A stretch of 64,000 nucleotides of DNA from VAZQ01 sp963725065 (GCA_963725065.1 CAVRXD010000024.1:124001-188000); one strand, 5' to 3'; shown: positions 52,070 to 61,012, numbered from the stretch's first letter. Numbers and translations are program-made. Notes: generated from the letters alone by a model not told the origin.

Positions 52070-52081
52070 ACGGCAGAGGCG

Positions 52082-53257
52082 TCAGTTCGTCAGCGGAAGG
52101 ATCTCATCGCCTTTGAAGTAGGTGAAGAGATAATCCGACGCAGCCAGAGCATCCTGGTTCGTGGGCGTGAACGGCTTCTGGTAGGTCTTGATCAGCCCCT
52201 CGTACTTGTCGATTCCGTAAAATCCCTCGCGGACCTTCGGGCCTTCGGTCGAGCCGGCCTTGGCAATCGCGAGCGCGGTCAGATGCATCGCATCATAGGC
52301 GTTGGCAATGCCGACTGCCGGGGTGACATCGGCCAGCGACTTGATCTCGGGATATTTCTTCTTCAACGCGTCCAGCAGCGCCGTCGCCTTGGGGCTGGAA
52401 TTGCCGGAGAAGCTGAAGGTCTGGATGAAATGCACCTTGGCCGCGCTCGGTCCCGCGAGCTCGGTGAAGCGTCCGCCCGACGGGCCCCAATGGGAGACGA
52501 TCGGAACGTCCCAGCCCATGCGGTCGAGCGATTTTACCACCTGCGCCGATGGCGCCACGTTGGCCACCAGCAGGAGCACGTCGCTGCCAGCCTGCTTGAG
52601 GCGGCTCAACTGCGGCACGACGTCGACATCGTTGGTCTCGAACTTTTCAATGCCGGCATAGGGCAGGTTTTTGGCAGCGAGCGCCGCCTTGAGACCCTTC
52701 TCGTTGGATTCGCCCCACGGATTGTTGATCAGGATCAGTCCCGGTTTCTTGGCGCCGTACTTCTTGATCGCATAGTCGACCAGGGCAACGTCGACGAGGT
52801 CATCGACCGCCGACACCCGGAACACATAGTTCTCGGCCGCGCCGTTCTGGGTGATCGGCGTGCCGGCCGCCCAGACGCCCATGAACGGCACCTTGGCCTG
52901 GTTGGCGAACGGCACGATCGCGATCGAGACCGGGGTATCAAGGCCGCCGAACAATGCCGCGACTTTCTCGCGCTGCACCAGCTCACGCGCGGCGAGCACG
53001 CCCTTGGCGGGATTGCTCTCGTCGTCGCGGACGAGCAACTCGACCTTCTTGCCAAGCACACCGCCCTTGGCGTTGATCTCGTCGATGGCGAGCGAGAGCC
53101 CGCGCACGATCGCCTCGCCCGACTTGGCGGACTGGCCGGACATGGCGGCGACAAGGCCGAGCTTCACTGTTTCCTGGGCGTGGACCGGAGCGGCGGCGAA
53201 AAGCGTCATCAGGCCAAGTGCCGCAAGCGCTCGCGCGAAGGGCTTTCTGAGGGACAT
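52082..53257 (-). CDS. ABC transporter substrate-binding protein, LivK-type
   Basis: A 391-residue binding protein for the adjacent importer. Sec signal MSLRKPFARALAALGLMTLF ending PVHAQ; mature start ETVKLGLVAAMSGQSAKSGE, the LivK-type opening. Other family features are INAKGGVLGKKVELLVRDDE, PVSIAIVPFANQAKVPFMGV and GWDVPIVSHWGPSGGR. ATG 53257 has GGAGAGG upstream. It heads a likely operon with LivH, the LivMGF fusion and the amidohydrolase. A probable operator lies about 145 bases upstream, next to a GntR-type regulator gene. Confidence 0.93.
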   Translation of the reverse strand: MSLRKPFARALAALGLMTLFAAAPVHAQETVKLGLVAAMSGQSAKSGEAIVRGLSLAIDEINAKGGVLGKKVELLVRDDESNPAKGVLAARELVQREKVAALFGGLDTPVSIAIVPFANQAKVPFMGVWAAGTPITQNGAAENYVFRVSAVDDLVDVALVDYAIKKYGAKKPGLILINNPWGESNEKGLKAALAAKNLPYAGIEKFETNDVDVVPQLSRLKQAGSDVLLLVANVAPSAQVVKSLDRMGWDVPIVSHWGPSGGRFTELAGPSAAKVHFIQTFSFSGNSSPKATALLDALKKKYPEIKSLADVTPAVGIANAYDAMHLTALAIAKAGSTEGPKVREGFYGIDKYEGLIKTYQKPFTPTNQDALAASDYLFTYFKGDEILPLTN

Positions 53258-53399
53258 TGGAAACCTCTCCGTCAATGGGCGATGCCTTGAAACAGGCAAG
53301 CCGCGTGCCAAACCGTATCCACTGAATCGGCGATAAAATCCCCAGTTTGCCGGTGTCGAACGCTTATCCAAGAGGCAATATTGGCAGCGAGCCGCCGCT

Positions 53400-53423
53400 A
53401 TTGTATGCAGTATTGTATACGAT
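53400..53423. promoter_or_regulatory. Tandem operator-like sites
   Basis: Two adjacent 12-base units, ATTGTATGCAGT (53400-53411) and ATTGTATACGAT (53412-53423). The second is nearly palindromic (ATYGTATACRAT) and has the TTGTATAC-type core bound by FCD-subfamily GntR repressors. The sites lie between the divergent livK-like and SnoaL-like genes, close to a GntR gene at 54004-54759, so binding by that regulator is a reasonable inference. Confidence 0.6.
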
Positions 53424-53499
53424 ATCATAGCGGATCGCATGCTCTTTCTGGTCCGGATTGTGCATAGTGAGCGGCGATCATCATCCTGGAGACGGTATC

Positions 53500-53931
53500 A
53501 TGCCAAACGCCCGCGCGAGCGCTGTCGCAACCATCGGCGAAACCCCCGATGCGGCCGGGGTCGTAAAGGCCTTCCTGCACGCGTCGATGGTGCCCGATCC
53601 CCAGACCGCCGCGCTCTACATCGCCGACGATCTCGCCATCACCTTCACCGGCGGCCGCAAATATCGCCATCCGCGCGAGACCACGGCGTTCAACGCCAAG
53701 CGCTACAAGTGGGTGAAGAAGAAAATGGAGCGCACCGACGTGGTGGCGGGCGAGGGCGAGACCATCGTCTACAATCTCGGCACGCTCTACGGCGAATGGC
53801 CGGACGGAACACCCTTCGAAGGAAACCGCTACGTCGACCGCTTCGTCGTCCGCGACGGCAAGATCGTACAAATGGACGTATGGAACGACAGTGCCGAGCG
53901 GCTCCTGACCAAGGCGGGGATCGAGGCTTAG
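53500..53931 (+). CDS. SnoaL-like (NTF2-fold) protein
   Basis: A 143-residue soluble protein of the SnoaL/NTF2 superfamily. Landmarks are GVVKAFLHASMVPDPQTAAL, DDLAITFTGGRKYRHPRET and RYVDRFVVRDGKIVQMDVWN, the closing strand pattern of the fold. CTGGAGACGG lies before ATG 53500, which is preferred to the upstream in-frame ATG at 53458. It is divergent from the livK-like gene and convergent with the GntR gene. SnoaL-type proteins act as isomerases, hydrolases or ligand-binders; the substrate probably relates to that of the transporter. Confidence 0.85.
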   Translation: MPNARASAVATIGETPDAAGVVKAFLHASMVPDPQTAALYIADDLAITFTGGRKYRHPRETTAFNAKRYKWVKKKMERTDVVAGEGETIVYNLGTLYGEWPDGTPFEGNRYVDRFVVRDGKIVQMDVWNDSAERLLTKAGIEA

Positions 53932-54003
53932 TTTTCTGTCGCCTTCGGACCTGACCCCGATTCGGAGAGGACACGGGGTTCGCATCGATGCCGAGTGAGC
54001 GGC

Positions 54004-54759
54004 CTACCGCTTGACGCGCGCGCGCGGGTGTCGGCGCGAGCTCGCCGGAGCATCGTCAGCGTAACGCGCCAGAATGGTCTTGATGTCGTAGTCGCGCGGC
54101 GGACGCGACACGATCAGGGCGCGTCCCGCGACGGCCTCCAGATGCTGGTCCATCACCGCGGTCGCGCGGTCGGCATCGCCGGCGGCGAGCGCGGCGATGA
54201 TGGCGCGATGCTCGCTCACCGCGCACTCCGCGGAATGAGGCCGGCTGTAAAGCGCGAGGATCAGGCCGCAGCGCGACGCGACCTCGCTGACATAGCGCGT
54301 CAAGACCGGACTTCCCGTCATCTCGGCGAGGACGATGTGAAACTCGGTCGCGAGCCGGATCGACAGCGGTTCGTTGGCGCCGCGCGCCCGCTCTTCGTCG
54401 TCGACATGGGATTCGAGTCGCTTGATCTGGTCCGCCGTCAGCCGGCCGGCGAGCCGCGAGACGATCAACCGTTCGAGCCCGAGCCGGACGTCGAACACAT
54501 CGCGGGCCTCGTCCCAGCTCGGTGTTGCGACCGCAGCACCGCGGTTGCGTCGAAGCTCGACCAGGCCTTCGGCCGCGAGTTGCCCGAGCACATGGCGCAC
54601 GATCGTGCGGCTCGCGCCGAAGCGTTCGCCGATTGCGTCCTCGGGCAGCTTGGCGCCCGGCGACAACGCCTGCTCGATGATGGCGTGGCGTAAGGCGCGA
54701 TAGATGGCGCCGACGCGATCGGTGTTGCCGTTGGAAGCTGGGCGCGCTGATTTCGGCAC
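54004..54759 (-). CDS. GntR-family transcriptional regulator (FCD type)
   Basis: A 251-residue regulator. The winged helix is at residues 16-80 (AIYRALRHAIIEQALSPGAK, FGASRTIVRHVLGQLAAEGL) and the FCD ligand-binding domain follows (VFDVRLGLERLIVSRLAGRL, EFHIVLAEMTGSPVL, SEHRAIIAALAAGD) with the conserved metal-site His residues. GTG start at 54759. FCD-type regulators sense small organic acids and usually control the genes beside them, here probably the liv-type operon and the SnoaL-like gene through the 53.4-kb sites. Confidence 0.93.
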   Translation of the reverse strand: MPKSARPASNGNTDRVGAIYRALRHAIIEQALSPGAKLPEDAIGERFGASRTIVRHVLGQLAAEGLVELRRNRGAAVATPSWDEARDVFDVRLGLERLIVSRLAGRLTADQIKRLESHVDDEERARGANEPLSIRLATEFHIVLAEMTGSPVLTRYVSEVASRCGLILALYSRPHSAECAVSEHRAIIAALAAGDADRATAVMDQHLEAVAGRALIVSRPPRDYDIKTILARYADDAPASSRRHPRARVKR

Positions 54760-54857
54760 GAGGGGCGGCCGCGAATAGCTCGGCGCATGCCGAGTACGGT
54801 TAAGTTCGACGTTGTGAAACTGGCACGCCGGTTCGGAGCGTGCAAACCGTCCGGGCC

Positions 54858-54932
54858 TAGTGCGGTGGATTTGAAGTTCCTATCATTATAGCCGCGCGCT
54901 GTGTAGGAACTTCAAATCCAAAAACCGCACTA
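54858..54932 (+). repeat. Nested palindromic element 1 (MITE-like)
   Basis: Left: TAGTGCGGT then GGATTTGAAGTTCCTA; loop of 21 bases (54883-54903); right: TAGGAACTTCAAATCC, four A's, ACCGCACTA. Total 75 bases. Ends TA...TA suggest a TA-target insertion, as in IS630/Tc1-type elements. Same architecture as element 2, which lies 14 bases away. Confidence 0.85.
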
Positions 54933-54946
54933 AAATCATAGATTGC

Positions 54947-55020
54947 TAGTGTCCCTTTGATTCCGAAGTTCGCAAACGAGTGTGCCGCGCAATGATGCGA
55001 ACTTCGGAATCGGGACACTA
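54947..55020 (-). repeat. Nested palindromic element 2 (MITE-like, inverted)
   Basis: Left: TAGTGTCCC, three T's, GATTCCGAAGTTCGCA; loop of 21 bases (54975-54995); right: TGCGAACTTCGGAATC, GGGACACTA. Total 74 bases. Read on the minus strand it aligns with element 1: same arm and loop lengths, the A-run in the same place, the core GAAGTTC, and loop start TCATT. The arms differ but stay paired. Confidence 0.85.
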
Positions 55021-55043
55021 GTCGCGCGAGACCATTCGTCGTC

Positions 55044-55694
55044 TCAGAACTCGACGTCGAGCTCTTCCAGCTCATCCGGTTCGGATTTGGCCGCCGTCAC
55101 CCACTCGTCCATGTACGGCATTGCCATGATGGTCTTGCAATACGCGGCGCATTTGGGATCGAGCTTGACGTCGTAGGTGAGAAAGCGGGTGGCGACCGGT
55201 GCATACATGGCGTCCGCCATGCAGGGCTGCTTCCCGAACAGATAAGGTCCCTTGGAGGCGGAGAGGCATTCGCGCCAGATCGCGGCGACGCGCTCGATAT
55301 CGGCCTGCGCCCCTGCCCACACCTTGAAGCCGGGATAGTGCGCCTTGAGGTTCATCGGCAACGCGGAGCGCAGGTTGCTGAAGCCGGAATGCATCTCGCC
55401 GGCGATCGCGCGGCAATGCGCGCGGGCGGCGCGGTCCGCCGGCATGAGCTTGGCGTCCGGCTTCAATTCATTGAGATATTCCGCAATCGCCAGCGTGTCC
55501 CATACCTTGACGCCGTCATGGGTGAGGCAGGGCACGAGAAACGACGGGGACAGCAAAAGAAGCTCGGCCCGGGTCGAGGGATCGTCGCTGTTGGCCTGTT
55601 GTTCGTCGAATTCGAGACCGGCCATTTTGCACAGCAGCCAACCGCGCAGGGACCAGGAGCCGTAGTTCTTGCTGGCGATCGTGAGCGTAGCCAT
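55044..55694 (-). CDS. Glutathione S-transferase
   Basis: A 216-residue GST. The N-terminal thioredoxin-fold part has NYGSWSLRGWLLCKMAGLEF with the catalytic serine region (SWS), the cis-proline in FLVPCLTHDG and the glutathione-binding acid in DTLAIAEYL. The C-terminal all-helical domain follows. ATG 55694 with GAAGGGGG upstream; the longer start is rejected. It detoxifies electrophiles or takes part in aromatic degradation. Divergent from phaZ; the two share a 191-base intergenic region. Confidence 0.92.
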   Translation of the reverse strand: MATLTIASKNYGSWSLRGWLLCKMAGLEFDEQQANSDDPSTRAELLLLSPSFLVPCLTHDGVKVWDTLAIAEYLNELKPDAKLMPADRAARAHCRAIAGEMHSGFSNLRSALPMNLKAHYPGFKVWAGAQADIERVAAIWRECLSASKGPYLFGKQPCMADAMYAPVATRFLTYDVKLDPKCAAYCKTIMAMPYMDEWVTAAKSEPDELEELDVEF

Positions 55695-55885
55695 GAATTT
55701 CCCCCTTCGGTGCCCGTGTTGTCGGGCCAAGTGGGAGCGCTCAGCCCGGCTCCGGCCTCCCACGTCGCGAACCGCTGGGCGCGGTCGCGCGCGAAATTAT
55801 CTCGCACCGCAGCATGAAATGCACTAGCCTTTTGTGACGCGCGGGAAAACGCCTGCCAACCCCTGCGGCAGGCGAGGGTGGGGGA

Positions 55886-57103
55886 ATGCTCTACCAGGCC
55901 TACCAAGCCCATTCCGACATCATGGTGCCGGTCCGCTCCTGGGCGACTGCGGCTTTGCGCGCGTTCGGGCAGCCGCTGGCGGGCGTCGCCGACAACGCGG
56001 TCCTGCGCAACCTGTCGGCCGCTTACGAACTCATCGCGCGCACCGGGCTCACGCATGCGCGCCCGGCCTTCGGCATCGACAGCGTCACGATCGGCAATCG
56101 CGAAGTGGCGGTGGATGAGGAGGCCGCGCTGACGACGCCCTTCGGCACGCTCCTGCACTTCAAGAAGGACGTCGATACCCCGCAGCCGCGCGTGCTCCTG
56201 GTTGCGCCGCTGTCCGGCCATTTCTCCACGCTCTTGCGCGGCACGGTACGCACGATGCTGCCGGAGCACGACGTCTACATCACCGACTGGCACAACGTGC
56301 GCGACGTACCTCTGACCGCCGGTCGCTTCGGTTTCGATGAATATATCGGTCACCTGATCAGCTTCCTCGAGGCCATCGGGCCGGGGGCGCATGTCGTGGC
56401 GGTCTGCCAGCCCTGTGTTGCGGTGCTCGTCGCCGCAGCCGTGATGGCGCAAGCCGGCAATCCCGCGCAGCCCCGCAGCATGACCTTGATGGCGGGTCCG
56501 ATCGACACCCGCGTCAATCCCACCAAGGTGAACGAGCTCGCCAATTCGAAGCCGATGGAATGGTTCGAGCGCAACCTCATCGCCTCGGTGCCGTTGCGGT
56601 ATCCGGGCGCGTTCCGCCGGGTCTATCCCGGCTTCGTGCAGCTCGCCGCATTCATGAGCATGAATGTCGAGCGCCATGTGAAGGCCCATCGTGATCTCTA
56701 CGACAATCTCGCCAAGGGTGAGCACGAGAAGGCGCAGGTCACGAAGGCTTTCTACGACGAATATTTCGCCGTGCTCGACCTGACGGCGGAATTCTACCTG
56801 GAGACCGTTCGCCTGGTCTTTCAGGAATGTGCATTGCCGCTCGGCAAGCTTGAATGGCAGGGCGAACCGGTCGAGCCGCGGGCGATCAAGCGCACGATGC
56901 TGCTCACGGTCGAAGGGGAGCGCGACGACATCTGCGCCGTCGGTCAGACCGCGGCCGCGCACGATCTCTGCACCGGGCTGCGTCCCTATCTCAAGCGCCA
57001 CCACATGCAGGCGGGAGTCGGGCACTACGGCGTGTTCAGTGGCAACCGCTGGACCAACCAGATCTATCCGCTGGTGAAGAACGTCATTCTCGCGAGTGAA
57101 TGA
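55886..57103 (+). CDS. phaZ: Intracellular polyhydroxybutyrate depolymerase
   Basis: A 405-residue enzyme of the PhaZ family. The active-site nucleophile is Cys174 in AVCQPCVAV, the position held by the catalytic cysteine in the Cupriavidus enzyme; the acid is in EGERDDICAVGQT and the His in GVGHYGVFSG. It lacks a signal peptide, as expected for mobilisation of internal storage granules. Characteristic start MLYQAYQAHSDIMVPVRSWA. ATG 55886 follows GTGGGGG. The isochorismatase-type gene starts 126 bases downstream and may be cotranscribed. Confidence 0.93.
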   Translation: MLYQAYQAHSDIMVPVRSWATAALRAFGQPLAGVADNAVLRNLSAAYELIARTGLTHARPAFGIDSVTIGNREVAVDEEAALTTPFGTLLHFKKDVDTPQPRVLLVAPLSGHFSTLLRGTVRTMLPEHDVYITDWHNVRDVPLTAGRFGFDEYIGHLISFLEAIGPGAHVVAVCQPCVAVLVAAAVMAQAGNPAQPRSMTLMAGPIDTRVNPTKVNELANSKPMEWFERNLIASVPLRYPGAFRRVYPGFVQLAAFMSMNVERHVKAHRDLYDNLAKGEHEKAQVTKAFYDEYFAVLDLTAEFYLETVRLVFQECALPLGKLEWQGEPVEPRAIKRTMLLTVEGERDDICAVGQTAAAHDLCTGLRPYLKRHHMQAGVGHYGVFSGNRWTNQIYPLVKNVILASE

Positions 57104-57229
57104 GTGCCGCTGGCGCCTGGGCGATCAGCGAGCCGTGCGCGTGCGCTTCGGCCGTGGGCATAAATGGCCCCGATCTTGCTCGTCAGGCGCAGGCGATACA
57201 CCGGAACGGACCAACATGTGGAGGCCGCC

Positions 57230-57910
57230 TTGCCAGTCAGGACCATAGCGGCGGAGCCCGAGCCGCTCGCCGTCGATATCGGCCGGATGGCGTTGGTCAT
57301 TATCGATATGCAGCGGGATTTCCTGGAGCCGGGAGGCTTCGGCGCTGCCCTCGGCAACGACATTTCGCGCCTCAAGAGCGCTGTGGGACCGTGCGCTGAC
57401 GTCCTGGCCGCCGCGCGGCGCGCCGGCATTCTCATCATCCATACCCGCGAAGGCCACCGGGCCGATTTGACCGACGCCCCGCCGATCAAGGTCGAGCGAG
57501 GCGATCCGGCCATGCGCATCGGCGCGCTGGGCCCGATGGGCCGCATCCTCATCCGCGGCGAGCCGGGGCACGACATCATCCCCGAGCTTTATCCGGCCGC
57601 GGGCGAACCGGTGATCGACAAGCCGGGCAAGGGCGCTTTCTACCAGACCGATCTGGAGCTGATGCTCAAGAATCGCGGCATCGAAACGCTCCTCGTCTGC
57701 GGCGTCACCACCGAGGTCTGCGTCAACACGACGGTGCGGGAAGCCAATGACCGCGGCTTCCGTTGCGTCGTGCTGTCGGATTGCTGTGCGTCGTATTTTC
57801 CGGAATTCCACGACATGGGCCTCAAGATGATCAAGGCCCAGGGCGGCATCTTCGGCTCGGTCTCCGCCTCGGCCGCGGCGATCGCAGCGCTCTCGGCAGC
57901 GCCGTCTTGA
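57230..57910 (+). CDS. Isochorismatase-family cysteine hydrolase
   Basis: A 226-residue hydrolase with the full triad of the family: Asp in LVIIDMQRDFLEPGG, Lys in DKPGKGAFYQT and Cys in VCGVTTEVCVNTT. It cleaves amides or vinyl ethers; relatives include biuret hydrolase, ureidoacrylate amidohydrolase and nicotinamidase. TTG 57230 is preferred because GGAGG lies 5 bases upstream; the ATG at 57164 would add 22 unlikely residues. The context gives no clear substrate, but other amide-related proteins occur elsewhere in the window. Confidence 0.88.
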   Translation: MPVRTIAAEPEPLAVDIGRMALVIIDMQRDFLEPGGFGAALGNDISRLKSAVGPCADVLAAARRAGILIIHTREGHRADLTDAPPIKVERGDPAMRIGALGPMGRILIRGEPGHDIIPELYPAAGEPVIDKPGKGAFYQTDLELMLKNRGIETLLVCGVTTEVCVNTTVREANDRGFRCVVLSDCCASYFPEFHDMGLKMIKAQGGIFGSVSASAAAIAALSAAPS

Positions 57911-58100
57911 CCGATCTCGCTTTTCATCGCGCGCTGATTTTTTACTAAGCAGTCAAATCAAATCTGCGCCATGCGCGCGGGTGCATTCGCGTGCGCGGTC
58001 GCTCCGCTCAAATTTTCGGCGCTCGCTAAGCCAATGAATCTCCCTGTCCTTTGGCAGCGATGTGACAGATTTGCGACTGCGCCGTTGCAGCTGCGGCAAA

Positions 58101-58116
58101 TGGCACATCCCTTGCG
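58101..58116 (+). promoter_or_regulatory. Sigma-54 promoter upstream of the porin-like gene
   Basis: TGGCACATCCCTTGCG matches the -24/-12 consensus (TGGCAC-N5-TTGC) with exact GG-N10-GC spacing. It lies about 170 bases before the ATG at 58286, so the transcript would carry a leader of about 155 bases. It implies RpoN-dependent expression with a yet unknown activator; other sequence between 57911 and 58285 holds no gene. Confidence 0.75.
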
Positions 58117-58285
58117 AGAGATGAAAGCGCAATCGGGGGACGATTGCGTCGATCCATCGCCGACGTTGTCGGCACCGGCTCTGATGATCGCGCTTGGCGC
58201 ATGCCGGGCGAGGTGGGGACTTCGCTTGCGCGCGCATGGGACCGGCGACAGTGGATCGAGCAACAGGGGTGAAAGGGGAAGTGTC

Positions 58286-59266
58286 ATGGAATTCAAGAAG
58301 TTTGTGCCCGCCTGCGTTGGGGCGGCACTGAGCCTGGCGGTCGCCGCATTCGGGTCGGGAGCGTCCGCTGCCGATATGCCGTCGTTCAAGATGCCGCCAC
58401 CGCCACCGCCGGCGCCCACGCTGGACATCCACGGCTTCTTCGATGTGACGTTCGCTAACGACTACATCACGCCGCGCGGATTGCTGGTGACCAACAGCGG
58501 CTTGACCACGCAGCTTCTGAGCGGCCTGGTATTCGACCTCTACAAGAATCCGAACGGCTTTGTGAATAACTTCAACGTATACGCGGGCGTCTGGAACGAC
58601 CTGTGGAGCAAGCAGGATCATCCCCAGGTCGGATCATGGAACGAGTTCGACTGGTTCGTCGGTTTTGGCGTCGGATTTGCCCAGTACTGGAAAGTCGGCC
58701 TCCAATACATCGTCTTCCTCAGCCCGCCCGGCGCCTTCCGCCAGGAGCGAAATCTCGAATTGGCGGTCTCGTTCGATGACGGCGCACTGACCGGCTCGGC
58801 TTTCAGCGTCAATCCTTACGTCAAGGTGTTCTACGCGATCTCGGGCAACTCCACGGTCGTCGTCGGCAAGCAGGGCGGGACCTACGACGTCGAAATCGGC
58901 ATGCTGCCGGCATTGGCGCTCAAGAAGATCAACGGCGTTCCGCTGACGATCACGGCTCCCACCTGGGTCACCGTCGGTCCGACCAGCTACTGGAACAACG
59001 GCGCAACCGGATGCGGGACCGTCGCTTCGGCGCCCTGCTCGCTGAGCAATGCCGGCGTCGTGACGACCGGCCTCCAGGGCAAGCTCGCGCTCGACGCGAT
59101 CCCGTCGCGGCTAGGCAACTGGTACATCAAAGCAGGCTTCCAGTACTACCACCTGATCAACGACAGCCTGCTGCTGGCCCAGACGTTCACCGGCACGGCA
59201 GGGTCGTTCCAGACCGCTCACCGCGACGTGTGGGTTGGCTATAGCGGCTTGGGCTTCAACTTCTGA
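58286..59266 (+). CDS. Outer-membrane porin-like protein
   Basis: A 326-residue exported protein. A Sec signal (KFVPACVGAALSLAVAAFGS) is followed by a Pro-rich linker and repeated barrel strands: IHGFFDVTFANDYITPRGLL, FNVYAGVWNDLW, FGVGFAQYWKVGLQYIVF, ending WVGYSGLGFNF with a terminal Phe as in outer-membrane barrels. AAAGGGGAAG precedes the ATG. The best reading is a channel or lipid-barrel protein of unknown ligand. Transcription is probably RpoN-dependent from 58101. The NCS2 permease gene is 150 bases downstream on the same strand, so it may belong to the same regulon. Confidence 0.85.
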   Translation: MEFKKFVPACVGAALSLAVAAFGSGASAADMPSFKMPPPPPPAPTLDIHGFFDVTFANDYITPRGLLVTNSGLTTQLLSGLVFDLYKNPNGFVNNFNVYAGVWNDLWSKQDHPQVGSWNEFDWFVGFGVGFAQYWKVGLQYIVFLSPPGAFRQERNLELAVSFDDGALTGSAFSVNPYVKVFYAISGNSTVVVGKQGGTYDVEIGMLPALALKKINGVPLTITAPTWVTVGPTSYWNNGATGCGTVASAPCSLSNAGVVTTGLQGKLALDAIPSRLGNWYIKAGFQYYHLINDSLLLAQTFTGTAGSFQTAHRDVWVGYSGLGFNF

Positions 59267-59416
59267 GGCTGCTGCGATGAAGCCGGATGTCCCGTTCCCG
59301 AAGCGTCATGAACCTCCGCGCTTACGGGAATGGGATGTCCGGCTTCTCTTCGCGATTTTGCTGAAGCGCGCGCGCCGAAACAGTCGAGTCGAGCCATTGA
59401 TCGATAGGAGGGCCTC

Positions 59417-61012
59417 ATGACGTCGATCGCGTCCGAGATGAAACGTCCCGTGCTGTGGACGCCCGGGGACTGGAACGCGTTTTTCGGATTCGGCACCAAC
59501 ATCCTCGTCAACATGCTCGTACTGACGGGCCTTTTGCGTTTCGTGCTGAAGATGCCGGACTCGCTCGTCTTCGGCCGCATCCTTCCGGCGCTGGGCCTGA
59601 TGATGTGCCTCTCGACCATGTACTACGCGTTTATGGCCTACCGCTTGGCACTCAAGACCGGTCGCAGTGACGTCTGCGCGCTGCCTTCGGGCGTGAGCGT
59701 GCCGCACATGTTCATCGTCACCTTCGTCATCATGCTGCCCATCACTCTCAAGACCAATGATCCGATCAAGGGGTGGGAGGCCGGCCTGGTATGGGTGTTC
59801 TTCCAAAGCTTCATCCTGATGATCGGAGGCTTCGTCGCACCCTATATCCGCAAGATCACGCCGCGCGCAGCGCTTCTGGGAACGCTCGCCGGCGTCTCCG
59901 TCACGTTCATCTCGATGCGCCCGGCGCTCGAAATGTTCATGACGCCGATCATCGGGCTCACCTGCTTCGCGATCATCATGGTGAGCTGGTTCGGTGGCTT
60001 CAAATATCCCAAAGGCATTCCGGCCGGGCTCGTTGCCATCGCCGTCGGCATGATCATCGCCTGGGGGTCCAACCTGTTCGGCCTCGGCTACGGCGGACTA
60101 AGCCTGGAAGGCCTGCGGGGCGCGTTCACCCATTTCGGCTTCTCGGTGCCGATCCCCGCCATCGGCCATGTGTTCTCGGGCTTCGAGTTCCTCGGCGTGA
60201 TCCTCGTGACCGCGATCCCGTTCGGCATCTACGATCTGGTCGAGGCCATGGACAACGTCGAGAGCGCGGAGGCGGCCGGCGACGACTACCCGACCACCCG
60301 GGTGCTCACCGCCGACGGTGTCGTCAGCCTCATCGGCTGCCTGATGGGAAACCCGTTCATCAATGCGGTCTATATCGGCCATCCCGGCTGGAAGGCGATG
60401 GGCGGACGCATCGGCTATTCGGCGGCGACCGGCATCATGGTGATCGTGCTGTCCTGGTTCGGCATAATCTCGGTGCTGCTGGCGCTGGTGCCGGTGGTCG
60501 CGATCTCGCCGATCCTGCTCTATATCGGGATGCTCATCGGCGCCCAGGCGTTCCAGACCACACCGGTCACGCACGCGCCGGCGATCGTGCTTGCGCTGGT
60601 CCCCCATCTCGCGGCGTGGTGCAAGACCTTGATGGATGGCGCGCTCGGCGCCGCCGGAACCAACGCGGCGGCGATTGGTTTCGACAAGCTCGGCCAGGTC
60701 GGCGTGCTTTACCACGGGCTCGAGGTTCTCGGCGGCGGTTCGATCCTGACCGGCCTGATCCTCGGCGCCGTCGGCGTATTCGTCATCGAGAAGAAATTCG
60801 CGGAGGCGTCCGCTTTCGCCCTGTCCGGCGCGGTGCTCACCTTCTTCGGCTTCATGCATGGCGAGTCGGTCGGGTTCGCGGTCACCCCGACCGTTGCGAT
60901 CGCTTATGCGATCGTCGCGGCTTTTCTGTTCGGCCTGAGCCGTTCGCCGGCGACGTGGACAGCGCCGCAACCATCGGAGGAGAAGGCGATCGCGGCGACG
61001 CCGGCGGAGTGA
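59417..61012 (+). CDS. NCS2-type nucleobase/xanthine permease-like protein
   Basis: A 531-residue inner-membrane protein with about 12 helices of the UraA/AzgA (NCS2) superfamily. Landmarks are WNAFFGFGTNILVNMLVL, the ALPSGVSVPHMF segment, and a conserved polar stretch FGIYDLVEAMDNVESAEAAG that corresponds to the substrate-site region of AzgA-type proteins. It is likely a proton-coupled uptake carrier for a purine, xanthine or related ring. GGAGGG lies 6 bases before the ATG. It follows the porin-like gene and converges with an amidohydrolase gene. Confidence 0.88.
   Translation: MTSIASEMKRPVLWTPGDWNAFFGFGTNILVNMLVLTGLLRFVLKMPDSLVFGRILPALGLMMCLSTMYYAFMAYRLALKTGRSDVCALPSGVSVPHMFIVTFVIMLPITLKTNDPIKGWEAGLVWVFFQSFILMIGGFVAPYIRKITPRAALLGTLAGVSVTFISMRPALEMFMTPIIGLTCFAIIMVSWFGGFKYPKGIPAGLVAIAVGMIIAWGSNLFGLGYGGLSLEGLRGAFTHFGFSVPIPAIGHVFSGFEFLGVILVTAIPFGIYDLVEAMDNVESAEAAGDDYPTTRVLTADGVVSLIGCLMGNPFINAVYIGHPGWKAMGGRIGYSAATGIMVIVLSWFGIISVLLALVPVVAISPILLYIGMLIGAQAFQTTPVTHAPAIVLALVPHLAAWCKTLMDGALGAAGTNAAAIGFDKLGQVGVLYHGLEVLGGGSILTGLILGAVGVFVIEKKFAEASAFALSGAVLTFFGFMHGESVGFAVTPTVAIAYAIVAAFLFGLSRSPATWTAPQPSEEKAIAATPAE

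Noticed and set aside
59277..59420. Frame MKPDVPFPKRHEPPRLREWD between the porin-like and permease genes
   Set aside because: It overlaps the permease start, is Arg/Pro-rich and has no good ribosome binding site; likely leader sequence.
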